Assembly: GCA_963850765.1 (NCBI GenBank) | Contig: CAWKMN010000002.1 | Coordinates: forward strand, 307,411-371,410 | Direction: 5' to 3' | DNA length: 64,000 nt | DNA from: CAWKMN01 sp963850765 | GTDB lineage: Bacteria > Chloroflexota > Anaerolineae > Aggregatilineales > Aggregatilineaceae | Part shown: positions 45,236-56,625 of the stretch, piece by piece | Layout: each line of letters starts with the position of its first letter | Numbering within the stretch: the stretch's first letter is position 1 | The notes under the pieces: generated by a model | Database searches by the model: none | Seen by the model: only the letters and a program-made list of their open reading frames with translations | Told to the model about the DNA's origin: nothing | Program-made: the position numbers and the translations under genes

Positions 45236-45393
45236 CCGGAACGATGAAGCGTGGGACCTCAGGATTCAACCTCGTTCTCGAAACGGGAGGGGGACGGGCG
45301 TTCCGCGCCGTCGGCGCTCGCGGGGCGGGAGCTTCGGGGAGACGAGCCGCCACGCCCCGGGCCGCCCCATTCCGGCTACACTCGACGATCTCC

Positions 45394-46161
45394 ATGCGAA
45401 GACTCCTCGCTCCGCTCAGCGCCGTCCTCCTCCTCCCCCTCGCGTTCGCCGCCTGCGCGCCCGTAACGCCGGCGCCGCGGACGGCTCCCGGCGCCGCTGC
45501 CGAGACGCCCGGGGTTCCGACGGACGAGCTTCACTGGCTGCGCGGGTCGGCCGAGTACCGGGCCGATCACGATCCAGACGTTCCGCGCCGGCGCTCGAGG
45601 CCGCCGAGGAGGCGAGCGCCGGGAGGCCCGCGGGGAGCTGGGGCGTCTCCGTCGACGCCGACGAGACGATCATCGACAACTCGGGCTACGAGGCTCGAGC
45701 TCCAGCGGAAGGGCCTCGTCCACACCGACGCCGCCTGGAAGGCCTGGGTGAAGCGGGGCGAGCGCACCGCGGTGCCGGGCGCCGCGACGTTCCTCGCCGG
45801 CGTCCAGAAGCTCGGCGGGCGCGTCGCGGTCGTCACGAACACCGCCCAGTCGCTCTGCCCCGACGTCGCCGCGAACCTCGACGCCGCTCTCGCTTCCCTA
45901 CGACATCCTCGTCTGCCGCCCCGACGACGGCGCCGACCGGAAGGAAGGCCGCTGGAAGAGCGTCGCGGACGGAACCGCCCGTCCCGACCTCGGGCCGGTC
46001 GAGATCCTCGTCTGGGTCGGCGACAACATCCAGGACTTCCCCGACCAGAGCCAGGCCCTCCGCGACGAGGCCGAGGCCGCCTTCGCCGACTTCGGCGTCC
46101 GCTTCTTCGCCCTCCCGAACCCGATCTACGGCACGTGGGAGAAGAACCCGCCGAGGTAGCG
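45394..46161 (+). CDS. Class-B-like/e(P4) HAD acid phosphatase lipoprotein, frameshifted
   Basis: From ATG 45394 the product has lipobox LPLAFAAC and the HAD IIIB acid phosphatase domain. Motif I is VSVDADETIIDNS (D-x-D-E-T), then LVHTDAAWKAWVKRGERTAV, motif II in VAVVTNT and motif III/IV in ILVWVGDNIQDFPDQSQ. The C-terminus IYGTWEKNP is typical of 5'-nucleotidase e(P4) lipoproteins, which remove phosphate from nucleotides outside the cytoplasmic membrane. Three frame breaks are seen near 45560, 45695 and 45893. It is divergent from the beta-helix gene. Confidence 0.78.
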
Positions 46162-46192
46162 GCCGGGACGCCTCGGCGAGCCCGGACGCCCT

Positions 46193-46896
46193 AGTCGGCG
46201 AAGACCGGCTCGCCGTCGCGCTCGAGGATCCGGAGGAAGGCCGGGACGACCCGCGGGTCGAAGTGCGTGCCGGCGCCCTCGCGGAGGTGCTCCTTGACGC
46301 GCTCGGCCGGCCAGCCGGCCCGGTAGGGGCGGTCGTAGCGGAGGGCGTCCCAGACGTCGACGACGGCGAAGAGCCGCGCGGCGAGCGGGATCTCCTCCCC
46401 CTTCAGGCCGCGCGGGTAGCCCGTGCCGTCCCACCGCTCGTGGTGGCAGTAGGGGATGTCGAGCGCGGGCCGCAGGAAGTCGATCCCCCTGGAGCATCTC
46501 CCAGGCGTGCTCGGGGTGGCGGCGCATCAGCGCCTGCTCCTCCTCGTCGAGCTCGCCCGGCCTTGAGGAGGACCGTGTCGGGGAGCGCCATCTTGCCGAC
46601 GTCGTGGAGGAGCGCGCCGCGGCGGACGTGGACGAGCTGCTCGCCGCAGACGCCGAGCTCCTGCGCGAGCCGGACGGTGAGGTCGACGACGCGGCGGCTG
46701 TGCCCCTGCGGTCTCGCCGTCCCGGAGGTCGAGGGCGCGGATCCACCCTTCGAGCGTCGCCTCGTAGGCGCGGAGGATCTCTCCGCCCCGCGGGCCGCCG
46801 CCTCGATCGGCGAGCTGTCGCTCGACGTCCGGACGCCCTGCGGTCTGCCGTTCGTCCTCGTCTCCGTTCCGCCACGAAGCGCCCCCCCGCCCGCAC
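46193..46896 (-). CDS. HD-GYP domain phosphohydrolase (c-di-GMP type), frameshifted
   Basis: The HD-GYP core is clear: HSRRVVDLTVRLAQELGV, GALLHDVGKMALPD (HD pair), HPEHAWEMLQG, HERWDGTGYPRGLKGEEIPL (the HHExxDGxGYP motif) and ARLFAVVDVWDALRYDRPYR. Such domains hydrolyse cyclic di-GMP to GMP. The C-terminus FLRILERDGEPVFAD ends at 46193. Breaks are near 46715, 46560 and 46493. The segment before HSRR reads EILRAYEATLEGWIRALDL, often found after a sensor domain, but the true start is not resolved; I use the GTG at 46896 provisionally. Confidence 0.72.
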
Positions 46897-47088
46897 CGTA
46901 GCGAACCGGCCGGACCCGGGTCAAGGAAGCCGTGTCGCCGGTCCGGCCGGGAGTCGATACCGCAAGCGGTCCGCGCCGGATGCGACCGGACGCCGCGAGG
47001 GCCGGCGCCGCGCTCCGCCCCCCGGGGCCCTTCGGCCTGAGATCACATCTCCATTAGACTCCGCCGAGCCCGCTGGAGGACAGCCCCG

Positions 47089-47968
47089 ATGAGTCTCCTG
47101 ACGAAGTTCAACCTCGCCCTGATCGCGGTCTTCGCGCTCGCCCTCGTCCCGGCGGGCTGGATCTCGCACGACCTCCTGCAGAGGAGCGCCCGGCACCAGG
47201 TGATCGAGAACGCGCGGATCATGATGGAGACGGCCCTCGCGGTGCGGACCTACACGATCAAGCAGATCCAGCCGCTCCTCGCCCCGCAGCTCGCGGACGA
47301 CGTTCCTCCCGCAGTCGGTCCCCGCCTACTCGGCGACGGAGATCTTCAACGCCCTCCGGAAGACGAACCCCGAGTACACCTACAAGGAAGCGACGCTCAA
47401 CCCGACGAACCCGCGCAACCGGACCGTCGACTGGGAGGCCGACCTCGTCCAGGCGTTCCGGAACGACGACGGCGAAGAAGGAGATCATCGGCGAGCGCGA
47501 CACGCCCGCAGGGGCGGGCGCTCTTCCTCTCCCACCCGATCCAGGTGAAGGACCAGAAGTGCCTCGTCTGCCACGACACGCCGGACCTGGCCCCGGCCTC
47601 GCAGATCAAGGCCTACGGCCCGAACAACGGCTTCGGCTGGAAGCTGAACGAGATCATCGGCGCGCAGGTCGTCTCGGTCCCGATGTCCCTCCCGGTGAAG
47701 ATGGCGAACGACGCCTTCCGGACGCTCCTCGCGACGCTCGCCGGGGTCTTCGCCCTGACGCTCCTCATCCTCAACCTCCTCCTGAGGTTCGTCGTCATCC
47801 GGCCCGCTCCGCGAGCTGTCGGCGATGGCCGACCAGGTGAGCCTCGGGAACATGGACGTCGCCGACGTGAAGGTCGCCGGGAGCGACGAGGTCGCGCAGC
47901 TCGCCTCGTCGTTCGGGCGGATGAAGATCAGCCTCCGCAAGGCCCTCGCGATGCTGGAGCAGGAGTAG
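47089..47968 (+). CDS. DUF3365/HAMP haem-binding membrane sensor, frameshifted
   Basis: From ATG 47089 the product has an N-terminal membrane helix, a periplasmic DUF3365-type domain containing QKCLVCHDTPD (C-x2-C-H haem c site), a second helix (FRTLLATLAGVFALTLLILN) and a HAMP domain ending SFGRMKISLRKALAMLEQE. There is no kinase or cyclase output, and the protein stops after HAMP, so it may act through partners such as the kinase encoded just downstream. One extra base near each of 47303, 47474 and 47811 breaks the frame. It begins 20 bases upstream of the kinase gene and is probably co-transcribed with it. Confidence 0.75.
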
Positions 47969-47987
47969 CCGGGAGGCGCCGGCGGCG

Positions 47988-49531
<1,544 letters not shown>

Positions 49532-49620
49532 CGCGCCGCCGAATCGGCTCCAGACTGGAGCGACACTCTTCCCCAGGGACGCCCCGGCGCGGCTCACCGA
49601 GCCGGGAGAGGGGACACGAA

Positions 49621-50398
49621 TGCCGACCATCAGCACGAAGAAGTTCATCGCCCTCCGGAAGCTGACCCGCTCCCTCGCCGAGACGCTCCGCGCGGAGCTG
49701 CGCAGCACGCTCATCACGGTCGAGCCCCTGCTGCGGCCGCGGATCGGTCTTCGGCGAGCACGTCCAGGGGCACGGCAAGGAGCTCGTCAAGGGGGCCGAC
49801 AAGGCCCTCAAGGAGCTCCAGGCCGACTTCGCCGAGGTGGCCGGGAGCAAGCCGTTCCACCTCCCGAAGGAGCTGAAGGCTCCCTTCGAGGTGATGAGCG
49901 CGTCGCTCGAGATGCAGCCCGTGGAGTACTCCTACACGGCGCGAGGCGACCGCGAGAGCAAGACGGTGAGGATCACCTCGCCCCTGAAGTGGGTCGTCAA
50001 CTACCGCGACTACGGCCTCGACGAGCTCAAGCGCGTCCTCGCCGACCGGAACCGGACCGAGGAGCAGCTCCGGCGCTTCGTCCTCCACTTCCTCCTCGTC
50101 GAGCACGTCTTCACGCGGCAGCCGGGCATCAAGGACATGCTCGCCTCCCTCCGCTTCCCGGTCGTCGTCGAGCGCCGTCCCGAGTTCGGGGCGCTGCCGA
50201 TCACCTGCATCACGACGGCGGTCTCGACCTACCGCCCGGACGACGAGGTCATCATCGAGACGACGGAGATCTCCGGGAGCGAGGAGTTCGAGGAGTTCGT
50301 GAGGGTCTCGGACATCTCCGGGCATGAAGGACGCCTTCCGCGACCGGCTCGTCGAGCTCGTGAAGGCGCAGGACCCGGCGCTCCTCGACGAGGCGTAG
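49621..50398 (+). CDS. Conserved protein of unknown function near T6SS genes, frameshifted
   Basis: The product (~258 residues) starts MPTISTKKFIALRKLTRSLA, with a helical, basic N-terminus, then a beta-rich core including YSYTARGDRESKTVRITSPL, ELKRVLADRNRTEEQLRRFV and GALPITCITTAVSTYRPDDE, and ends DRLVELVKAQDPALLDEA. There is no signal peptide or membrane helix. I do not recognise a family. Two single-base breaks, near 49742 and 50322, are removed to give one frame. It lies between the kinase and the methyltransferase and could be an effector, adaptor or unrelated; the sequence does not decide. Confidence 0.6.
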
Positions 50399-50425
50399 GC
50401 CCGCGGCCGGCCGCGCGCGGTCCGC

Positions 50426-51407
50426 TCAGCTCTTCCGCCTCATCCAGAGCCCGCCGCCGCGGGTCCGCTGCCACTCCGGGAGCTCCTTGAGGAGCCCGTT
50501 GCGGTGGGCCGTCTCGAGGAAGCTCGCGAAGACGGCGATCTCCCAGGCCGAGTTGTGGAGGAGGAACGCCCGCCAGAGGTAGGCCTCGTTCCAGGCCCGC
50601 CCTTCCGTGACCCACGCGCCCGGGTACTCGAACGGCCAGAAGACGCCGTTCGGGTGGACGTGGACGCCCCCCTTCAGCCGCGGGAGGACCCGGAAGAGGA
50701 GGTGGTTCAGGTCGCTCCCGGTCTTGGAGACGTGGCTCGTGTCGAGGCAGAGGACGTCTCCCGACGAGAGGGACGTGAAGGTGTCGAACGGCACCTCGTG
50801 GACCCGGGCGGGGAGCGAGGCGGACCTTCTCCGCTTCCTCCGGCTTCAGGAGGGGGCGGAAGCGTCTCGGCGTCCGGGTCGACGACCGTGATCGAGACGT
50901 CCGGCCGAAGACGTGCTCGTTCAGGTCGAGGAGGACGGGGACGAACGGGCCCGCGCCCGCGCAGACGACGCGGCGGGGACGGAGCTTGCGAAGGAAGGCG
51001 TGCAGGAGGGCGACGTCGCCCCGGCCGTAGGCCGGGTCGTCCGCCGGGCTCCTCCGCCCGTCGCCCTCGGCCGGGAGCGGCGGCTCGGCCCCCCAGCGCT
51101 TCATCTCGCGGATGATCGTAAGCTGCTCCTCGACGACCGTGTCGATCCCGGGCAGCTCCTCCGGCGGCTTCCCGAAGAGCTCGCTCTCGCGCCGCCGCAC
51201 GTCGTCGAGGTCGGGAATCGGCGACTGGACGTGCCCCGGCGGCACCCAGAGCTTGCGTGTCGTCTCGCGCGCCTGGGCGAGCTCGTCGCGCTGTCCCGCG
51301 ACCGTCCGCCGAAGCTCCTCGCGCTCGGCTTCCAGGGCGAGGATGTAGCGGTGGATGTCCTTCAGGACCGGGAGCTGCCGCCCCACCTTCTTCAGGAAGC
51401 GGATCAA
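50426..51407 (-). CDS. Coiled-coil SAM methyltransferase, frameshifted
   Basis: The start is TTG 51405-51407, after AAGGAGG five bases upstream. An N-terminal coiled coil (residues ~15-50, LEAEREELRRTVAGQRDELA) precedes a methyltransferase fold of the type with FLRKLRPRRVVCAGAGPFVP, VLCLDTSHVSKTGSDLNHLL and WPFEYPGAWVTEGRAWNEAY. This DTSHxxKxGSDxN form is found in methyltransferases linked to surface glycan loci. The frame breaks near 50905 and 50816. It is divergent from the TssB-TssC fusion gene, and the ~80 bases between contain TATACT at 51452. Confidence 0.72.
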
Positions 51408-51490
51408 GGCGACCTCCTTGCTGAGAGGCAACAGTCTATATCCACCGCGCCTATACTCGCCTCCACAAATCGTCGAGGAGGTCGCCCCCG

Positions 51491-52845
51491 ATGTCGAAGC
51501 CGTTCTCTTTCGGTGCGATCGATGTCCGTCTCGAGGCCGAGTCCGAGCCCCGCCCCGCGCGCGCCGAGGACGACGCCCCCTTCCGCATCCTCGTCGCCGC
51601 CGACTTCTCGGGCCGCGCGGCGCGGGGCCTCGTCGAGACCGGCGCGGCCCTCGGCGAGAGGAAGGCGTTCCGCGTCGACCTCGACTCGCTCGACGCCACG
51701 ATCGCCCGCCTCGAGCCGCAGGTGCGGCTCCGCGACGGCGACGTGATCCGGCTGCGCGAGCTGGACGACTTCCTCCCCGACACGCTCTTCTCGCGCATCG
51801 GCCGCTTCCCGTCCCTGAAGCGACGCCGCGCGACGCCGACGCGAAGCGCCGCACGACGAGCCGCCCCGCCGCCGGGCTCCTCGACCGGATCCTCGACGGC
51901 GCGCCGCAGGAAGAGGCCCCCGTCGTCGAGTCCGGCCCGGACGGGCCGACCGAGCTCATGCGGACGATCCTCGGCAGCGGCGCCTTCCGGACCCTCGAGG
52001 CCGCGTGGCGCGGCGTCGACTTCCTCCTCCGCCGCCTCGACGTCGACGGCCCCCTCACGCTTCACCTCGTCGACGTCTCGCCCGAGGAGCTGCGCGCCGA
52101 CCTCCTGGCCGGGGACGACCTCTCGAAGACCGGCCTCCACCGCCTCCTCGTCGAGAAGACCGTCGGGACGCCCGGTGCCCACCCCTGGGCCGCGCTTCGT
52201 CGTCCTCGGCTCCTTCGGCGCCGTCGCGCTCGGACGCCGAAGCCCTCGGGCGCCTCGCGAAGGTCGCGTCGAAGGCGGGGACCGCCGTCCTCGCCGGGGC
52301 CGAGCCCGGACCTCCTCGGCTGCGCCTCGCTCGCCGCGACGCCCGACCCGGACGACTGGACCGAGCCCGCGGGCGAGGGGGCCGAGGCCTGGGACGCCCT
52401 GCGGCGCCTTCCCGAGGCGAGGTACGTCGGCCTCGCGCTGCCGCGCCTCCTCCTCCGCCTCCCGTACGGGAAGGAGACGAACGCGGTCGACGCGTTCGAC
52501 TTCGAGGAGCTCTCCTCGCCGCCGGACCACGAGGAGTACCTCTGGGGGAGCCCGGCCCTCGCGCTCGCGCTCCTCCTCGGGGAGGCGTTCCTCGAGGACG
52601 GCTGGAGCCTCCGCCCCGGCTCGGCGCAGGAGATCTCCGGTCTCCCGTTCGCCCTCGTCGAGGAGGACGGCGAGAAGCACGCGGTGCCGTGCGCCGAGAC
52701 GCTCTTCACCGTCCGCGCGGCGGAAGCCGTGACCGCGAAGGGGCTGATGCCGCTCCTGACGATGAAGGGGACCGACACGGTGCGCCTCGCGATCTTCCAG
52801 TCGATCGCGGAGCCGTACGCGGAGCTGGCCGGGCTCTGGGGCTGA
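51491..52845 (+). CDS. TssB-TssC fusion: paralogous T6SS sheath protein, frameshifted
   Basis: Residues 1 to ~115 match TssB: PFRILVAADFSGRAARG, RVDLDSLDATIARLEPQVRL and IRLRELDDFLPDTLF. The rest matches TssC: LMRTILGSGAFRTLEAAWRG, LTLHLVDVSPEELRADLLAG, then RYVGLALPRLLLRLPYGKET, FDFEELSSPPDHEEYLWGSP and AEAVTAKGLMPLLTMKGTDT. The canonical separate tssB and tssC lie in the facing operon, so this is a second, fused sheath-type protein of ~450 residues. Canonical TssC has LMRLPYGKETDPTETFNFEE in the same place. GAGGAGG lies nine bases upstream of the ATG. Breaks are near 51825, 52200, 52235 and 52310. Confidence 0.75.
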
Positions 52846-52863
52846 CAGGGCCGTCGAAAGAAA

Positions 52864-52894
52864 GGCCGGGCTCCCCCCGAAGGGGAGCCCGGCC
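52864..52894 (-). terminator. Intrinsic terminator between the fusion gene and clpV
   Basis: A 13-bp perfect stem GGCCGGGCTCCCC/GGGGAGCCCGGCC with a 5-base loop is followed, on the minus strand, by TTTCTTTC. It ends the tss operon after clpV and lies 19 bases beyond the stop of the convergent fusion gene, so it may stop both. Confidence 0.8.
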
Positions 52895-52920
52895 CCGGAA
52901 GTCCCGGATGGACCCGGGCG

Positions 52921-55585
52921 TCAGGAGATGTCGTAGGCGAACTTCCCGCTCTTCGCCGACGCGGACGTGGACCTTCGAGATCGACGCCCCCTCGGCCATC
53001 CGGGCGAGGAACTCGCCGGAGAGGTCGGGGAGGACGGTCTTCGTGAGGATCGAGTCGACGTTGCGCGCGCCGCTCTCGACTTCCTTGCAGCGGCTCCCGA
53101 TCTCGTTCACGACGGCCTCGTCCCAGCCGAACGTCGCGCCGTGGTTCTCCATGAGGCGCTTGCCGATCCGGCCGAGCTGGAGCTTGATGATGAGCTTCAT
53201 GACCGACTCGGAGATCGGGTAGTACGGGACGATCGACATGCGGCCGAGGAAGGCCGGCTTGAAGACCTTGTCGAGGCCCGGCTTGATCGTCTCGACGATC
53301 TTCTGCGGGCGTCGGCGCCGTCTCCGGGTCGGCGCACATCTTCATCATCGCGTCCGACTCGGCGTTCGTCGTCAGGAGGATGACGCAGTTCTTGAAGTCG
53401 ATCTCGCGCCCCTCGCCGTCCTCCATCTGCCCCTTGTCGAAGACCTGGTAGAAGAGCTCGAGGACGTCGGGGTGCGCCTTCTCGACCTCGTCGAGGAGGA
53501 CGACGGAGTAGGGCTTGCGGCGCACCGCCTCGGTCAGGACGCCGCCCTCGCCGTAGCCGACGTAGCCCGGGGGGGAGCCCTTCAGCGACGAGACGGTGTG
53601 CGCTTCCTGGAACTCCGACATGTTGATCGTGACCATGTTCCGCTCGCCGCCGTAGAGCGTCTCGGCGAGGGCGATGGCGGTCTCGGTCTTGCCGACGCCG
53701 GACGTCCCGACGAACATGAAGACGGCGATCGGCTTGCGCGGGTCGGTGAGGCCCGCGCGCGAGGTCTGGATCTTCTGCGCGATCGCCGCGAGGGCGTGGT
53801 CCTGGCCGACGACCCGCTCGCCGAGGAGCTTGTCGAGGTTCCGCACCGTCTCGATCTCGTCGGCCTGCATCTCGCCCGACGGGAATGCCCGTCCAGCCCG
53901 CGATGATCTCCGCGACGGCCTGGGCGTTCACGTCGGCCTGCATCATCGGCGTGTCGCCCTGGACGCGTCTTCAGCTCGGCCTTGAGCCCGTCGAGCTCGG
54001 CGCGGAGCGCCTCGAGCCCCGCGGCGTCGCCGCGCCGCCGACGGCCGCCTCGAGCTTGCCGCGGACCTCCTTGATCTTGTTGACGAGCTCGGTCTCCTTC
54101 TTGCACTGCTCGTCGAGGACGGCGAGCCGCGCCTCGGACTCGGCCCTCGCCGCCTTCGCCTTCTCGATCCGCTCGCCGTGCGCCGCGCCGGCGGCCGCCT
54201 CGCGCTCGAGGGCGTCGATCTCGGCCGTCAGCTGGTCGATCCGGCGCCGGCAGTCCTCGATCGGGGCGGGCGTCGCCGCCTGGCTGATGTTGACCTTCGC
54301 GCACGCCGTGTCGAGGACGGAGACGCACTTGTCGGGGAGCTGGCGGCCGGTGATGTAGCGGTGCGAGAGCTTGACGGACGCCTCGACCGCCTCGTCGAGG
54401 ATGCGGAGGCCGCCGTGGTGCTTCTCGAGGTTCTTCGCGAGCGCCCGCATCATGACGATCGCGATCTCCTCGGTCGGCTCCTCGACCTTGACGACCTGGA
54501 AGCGGCGGGCGAGCGCGGCGTCCTTCTCGAAGTACTTCTTGTACTCGGCCCAGGTCGTCGCGGCGATCGTCCGGAGCTCGCCGCGCGCGAGCGCCGGCTT
54601 GAGGAGGTTCGCGGCGTCGTTCTGCCCCGCCGAGCCGCCGGCGCCGATCATCGTGTGCGCCTCGTCGATGAAGATGATGATCGGCGATCGGGCGAGGACT
54701 TGACCTCCTCGATGACCTGCTTGAGGCGGTTCTCGAACTCGCCCTTGATGCCGGCGCCGGCCTGGAGGAGGCCGAGGTCGAGCGTCCGCACGACGACGTT
54801 CTTGAGCGGCCCCGGGACGTCGCCCTGGACGATCCGCTGGGCGAAGCCCTCGACGACGGCCGTCTTGCCGACGCCCGCCTCGCCGGTGAGGATCGGGTTG
54901 TTCTGGCGGCGGCGGGTCAGGATGTCGATGACCTGCCGGATCTCGAAGTCGCGGCCGAGGATCGGGTCGATCTTCCCCGCGCGCGCCTTGGCCGTGAGGT
55001 CTTCCGTGTAGAGGTCGAGGGACTTCGTCTTCCCGGGAACGCCCGATAGCGACGTCCGGGCCGCCGCCCGGCGCCGGGGGCCGAGCGCGAGCGCCTGCGC
55101 CTCGCGGTCCTCCGCGGAGCCCTTGACGACGTCGGCGAACTCCTTCGTCAGCTGCTCCGTCGGAGATGCCGGCGAGGTCCTTCGAGATCTCGCGCGTCGA
55201 GGCGGGCGAGGTCGTCGTCGGTCAGGAGGACGAGGAGGAGGTGCCCCGACCTCACCCTCGAGGCGCCGTACTCGATCGAGGCGACGACCCAGGCCTTCTC
55301 GATGAGGCGCGGGAGGCGCGGCGAGAGGGCGGGCGTCCGGGCGTTCCCCGTCTTCAGCCGGTCGAGGGCGCGCGTCACGTCCTTGGCGAAGCGGGACGCG
55401 TCGATCTCGAAGCGCCGGAGGATCTTCGCGAGGTCGGTGTCGGGCGCCTCGAGGAGCTTCAGGAGGACGTGCTCGACCTCGACGTCGTAGTTCGTCCGGG
55501 AGAGGCAGAGGCCGGCCGCTCCCTCGAGAGCCTGGCGGCAGGTGTCGTTGAGTCGACCGATCAGGGACTTCAGGTTCACGCTCAT
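52921..55585 (-). CDS. tssH: T6SS sheath-recycling AAA+ ATPase ClpV
   Basis: From ATG 55583-55585 the ~885-residue ClpB-like protein has the N-domain (LIGRLNDTCRQALEGAAGLC), first AAA module with Walker A GEAGVGKTAVVEGFAQRIVQ and FIDEAHTMIGAGG, a middle coiled-coil region and a second AAA module with GTSGVGKTETAIALAETLYG, MSEFQEAHTVSSLKGSPPGY and VVLLDEVEKAHPDVLELFYQ. The middle segment is shorter than in ClpB, and the order of neighbours identifies ClpV (TssH), which dismantles contracted TssB/TssC sheath. The frame is broken at several places (near 53320, 53890, 53975, 54690, 55045 and 55160). It is the last gene of the operon. Confidence 0.9.
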
Positions 55586-55614
55586 CTTGTCGTCCTCTCG
55601 CGCGCCGGATTTCC

Positions 55615-56617
55615 TCAATTATCGACCGGAAGGACGACCTCGTCGGCGTCCTTCCGGGGCGTTTCGCTGGTGACCCACGTCGTCCACCCGAGCATCGGGG
55701 GGAGCGCGGACTTCGAGTCGAGGGAGCAGGGAGGGACCTCCTCCTTCCGGAGGACGAGCTGGACGTCGTAGTCGAACTCGAGGCCGGCCAGGTACCGGAC
55801 GAGGTCGGTGAGCGGGCTTCCAGGCCGGCCCGACGGGGAGGAAGGAGACGAACTGGGCGCAGGGTGAGCGGGCCCATCCGGACCCGGAACTTCGACTGCG
55901 AGACGAAGACCGAGGAGCCCGCCACGACCGTCCGCCCGAGCTCGCGAGTTCGCCTGCGCCGAGCGTCGTGACGTTCTCCGGCTCGAGCGGGAACCACTGC
56001 CCCTGGAACTGGACGATCGTCCGCCGGGGCCCGGAAGTAGTCGCGCGAGGATCGAGGCGATCGCCTCGGCCGAGTGCGGCTTCTGCGCGATGAGCCCGGC
56101 GTAGAGGAGGAGCGCCTGGTCCTTGACCGCCATCCGGCCGCGCAGCCCCGGCGTCCCCATGCCGATGAGGTCGAAGAGGTACTCGGTGAAGGCGTCCTCG
56201 CCCTGCCGCTCGTAGGCGATCGGGAAGCGGTACTTCTCCCAGGCCCGGTAGAAGAGCGAGGCGAACCGGTGGTTGAAGAGGTCGAGGAAGGACCAGAGGG
56301 CCGTGTCCTTGTAGGAGACCCGCTCGCGGACGAGCTCGGTGTAGGGGTGCGGGAGGACGCCCAGCGGCCCCGTCAGGCCGATGAAGTTGACCGTCATCTC
56401 GGGCGGCCGGTCCTCCTGCCCGGGGGGCGGCGCCTTGAGGTCGACGATCTCGCTCGGGGGGAAGGTGAGCGACGGGTGGGAGCGGAAGCGGACGATCTCG
56501 TTCCCGGGCCTCACGGCCCGGCCGACCCCCTCCTTGCCCGGGCGACATCCGCTCCAGGAGCCGCACCGCCTGGAAGAAGGCGAAGCGGTACGGCTCGGAG
56601 TAGAGGAGGTCCTTCAT
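55615..56617 (-). CDS. tssG: T6SS baseplate protein TssG, frameshifted
   Basis: The start MKDLLYSEPYRFAFFQAVRL with LLERM is the TssG/ImpH N-terminus, followed by VRFRSHPSLTFPPSEIVDLK, MTVNFIGLTGPLGVLPHPYT and YRAWEKYRFPIAYERQGEDA, all signatures of VasB/ImpH. The C-terminus YDVQLVLRKEEVPPCSLDSK matches the family end. TssG forms the baseplate wedge with TssE and TssF in the cytoplasm. The frame breaks near 56535, 56035 and 55830. It starts eight bases after tssF ends and is followed by clpV. Confidence 0.87.
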
Positions 56618-56625
56618 CGCCGCGC

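Noticed and set aside
43596..46901. A 1101-codon plus-strand open frame
   Set aside because: It is antisense to the beta-helix gene and crosses other genes; its translation is arginine-rich low-complexity sequence typical of a shadow frame in very G+C-rich DNA.
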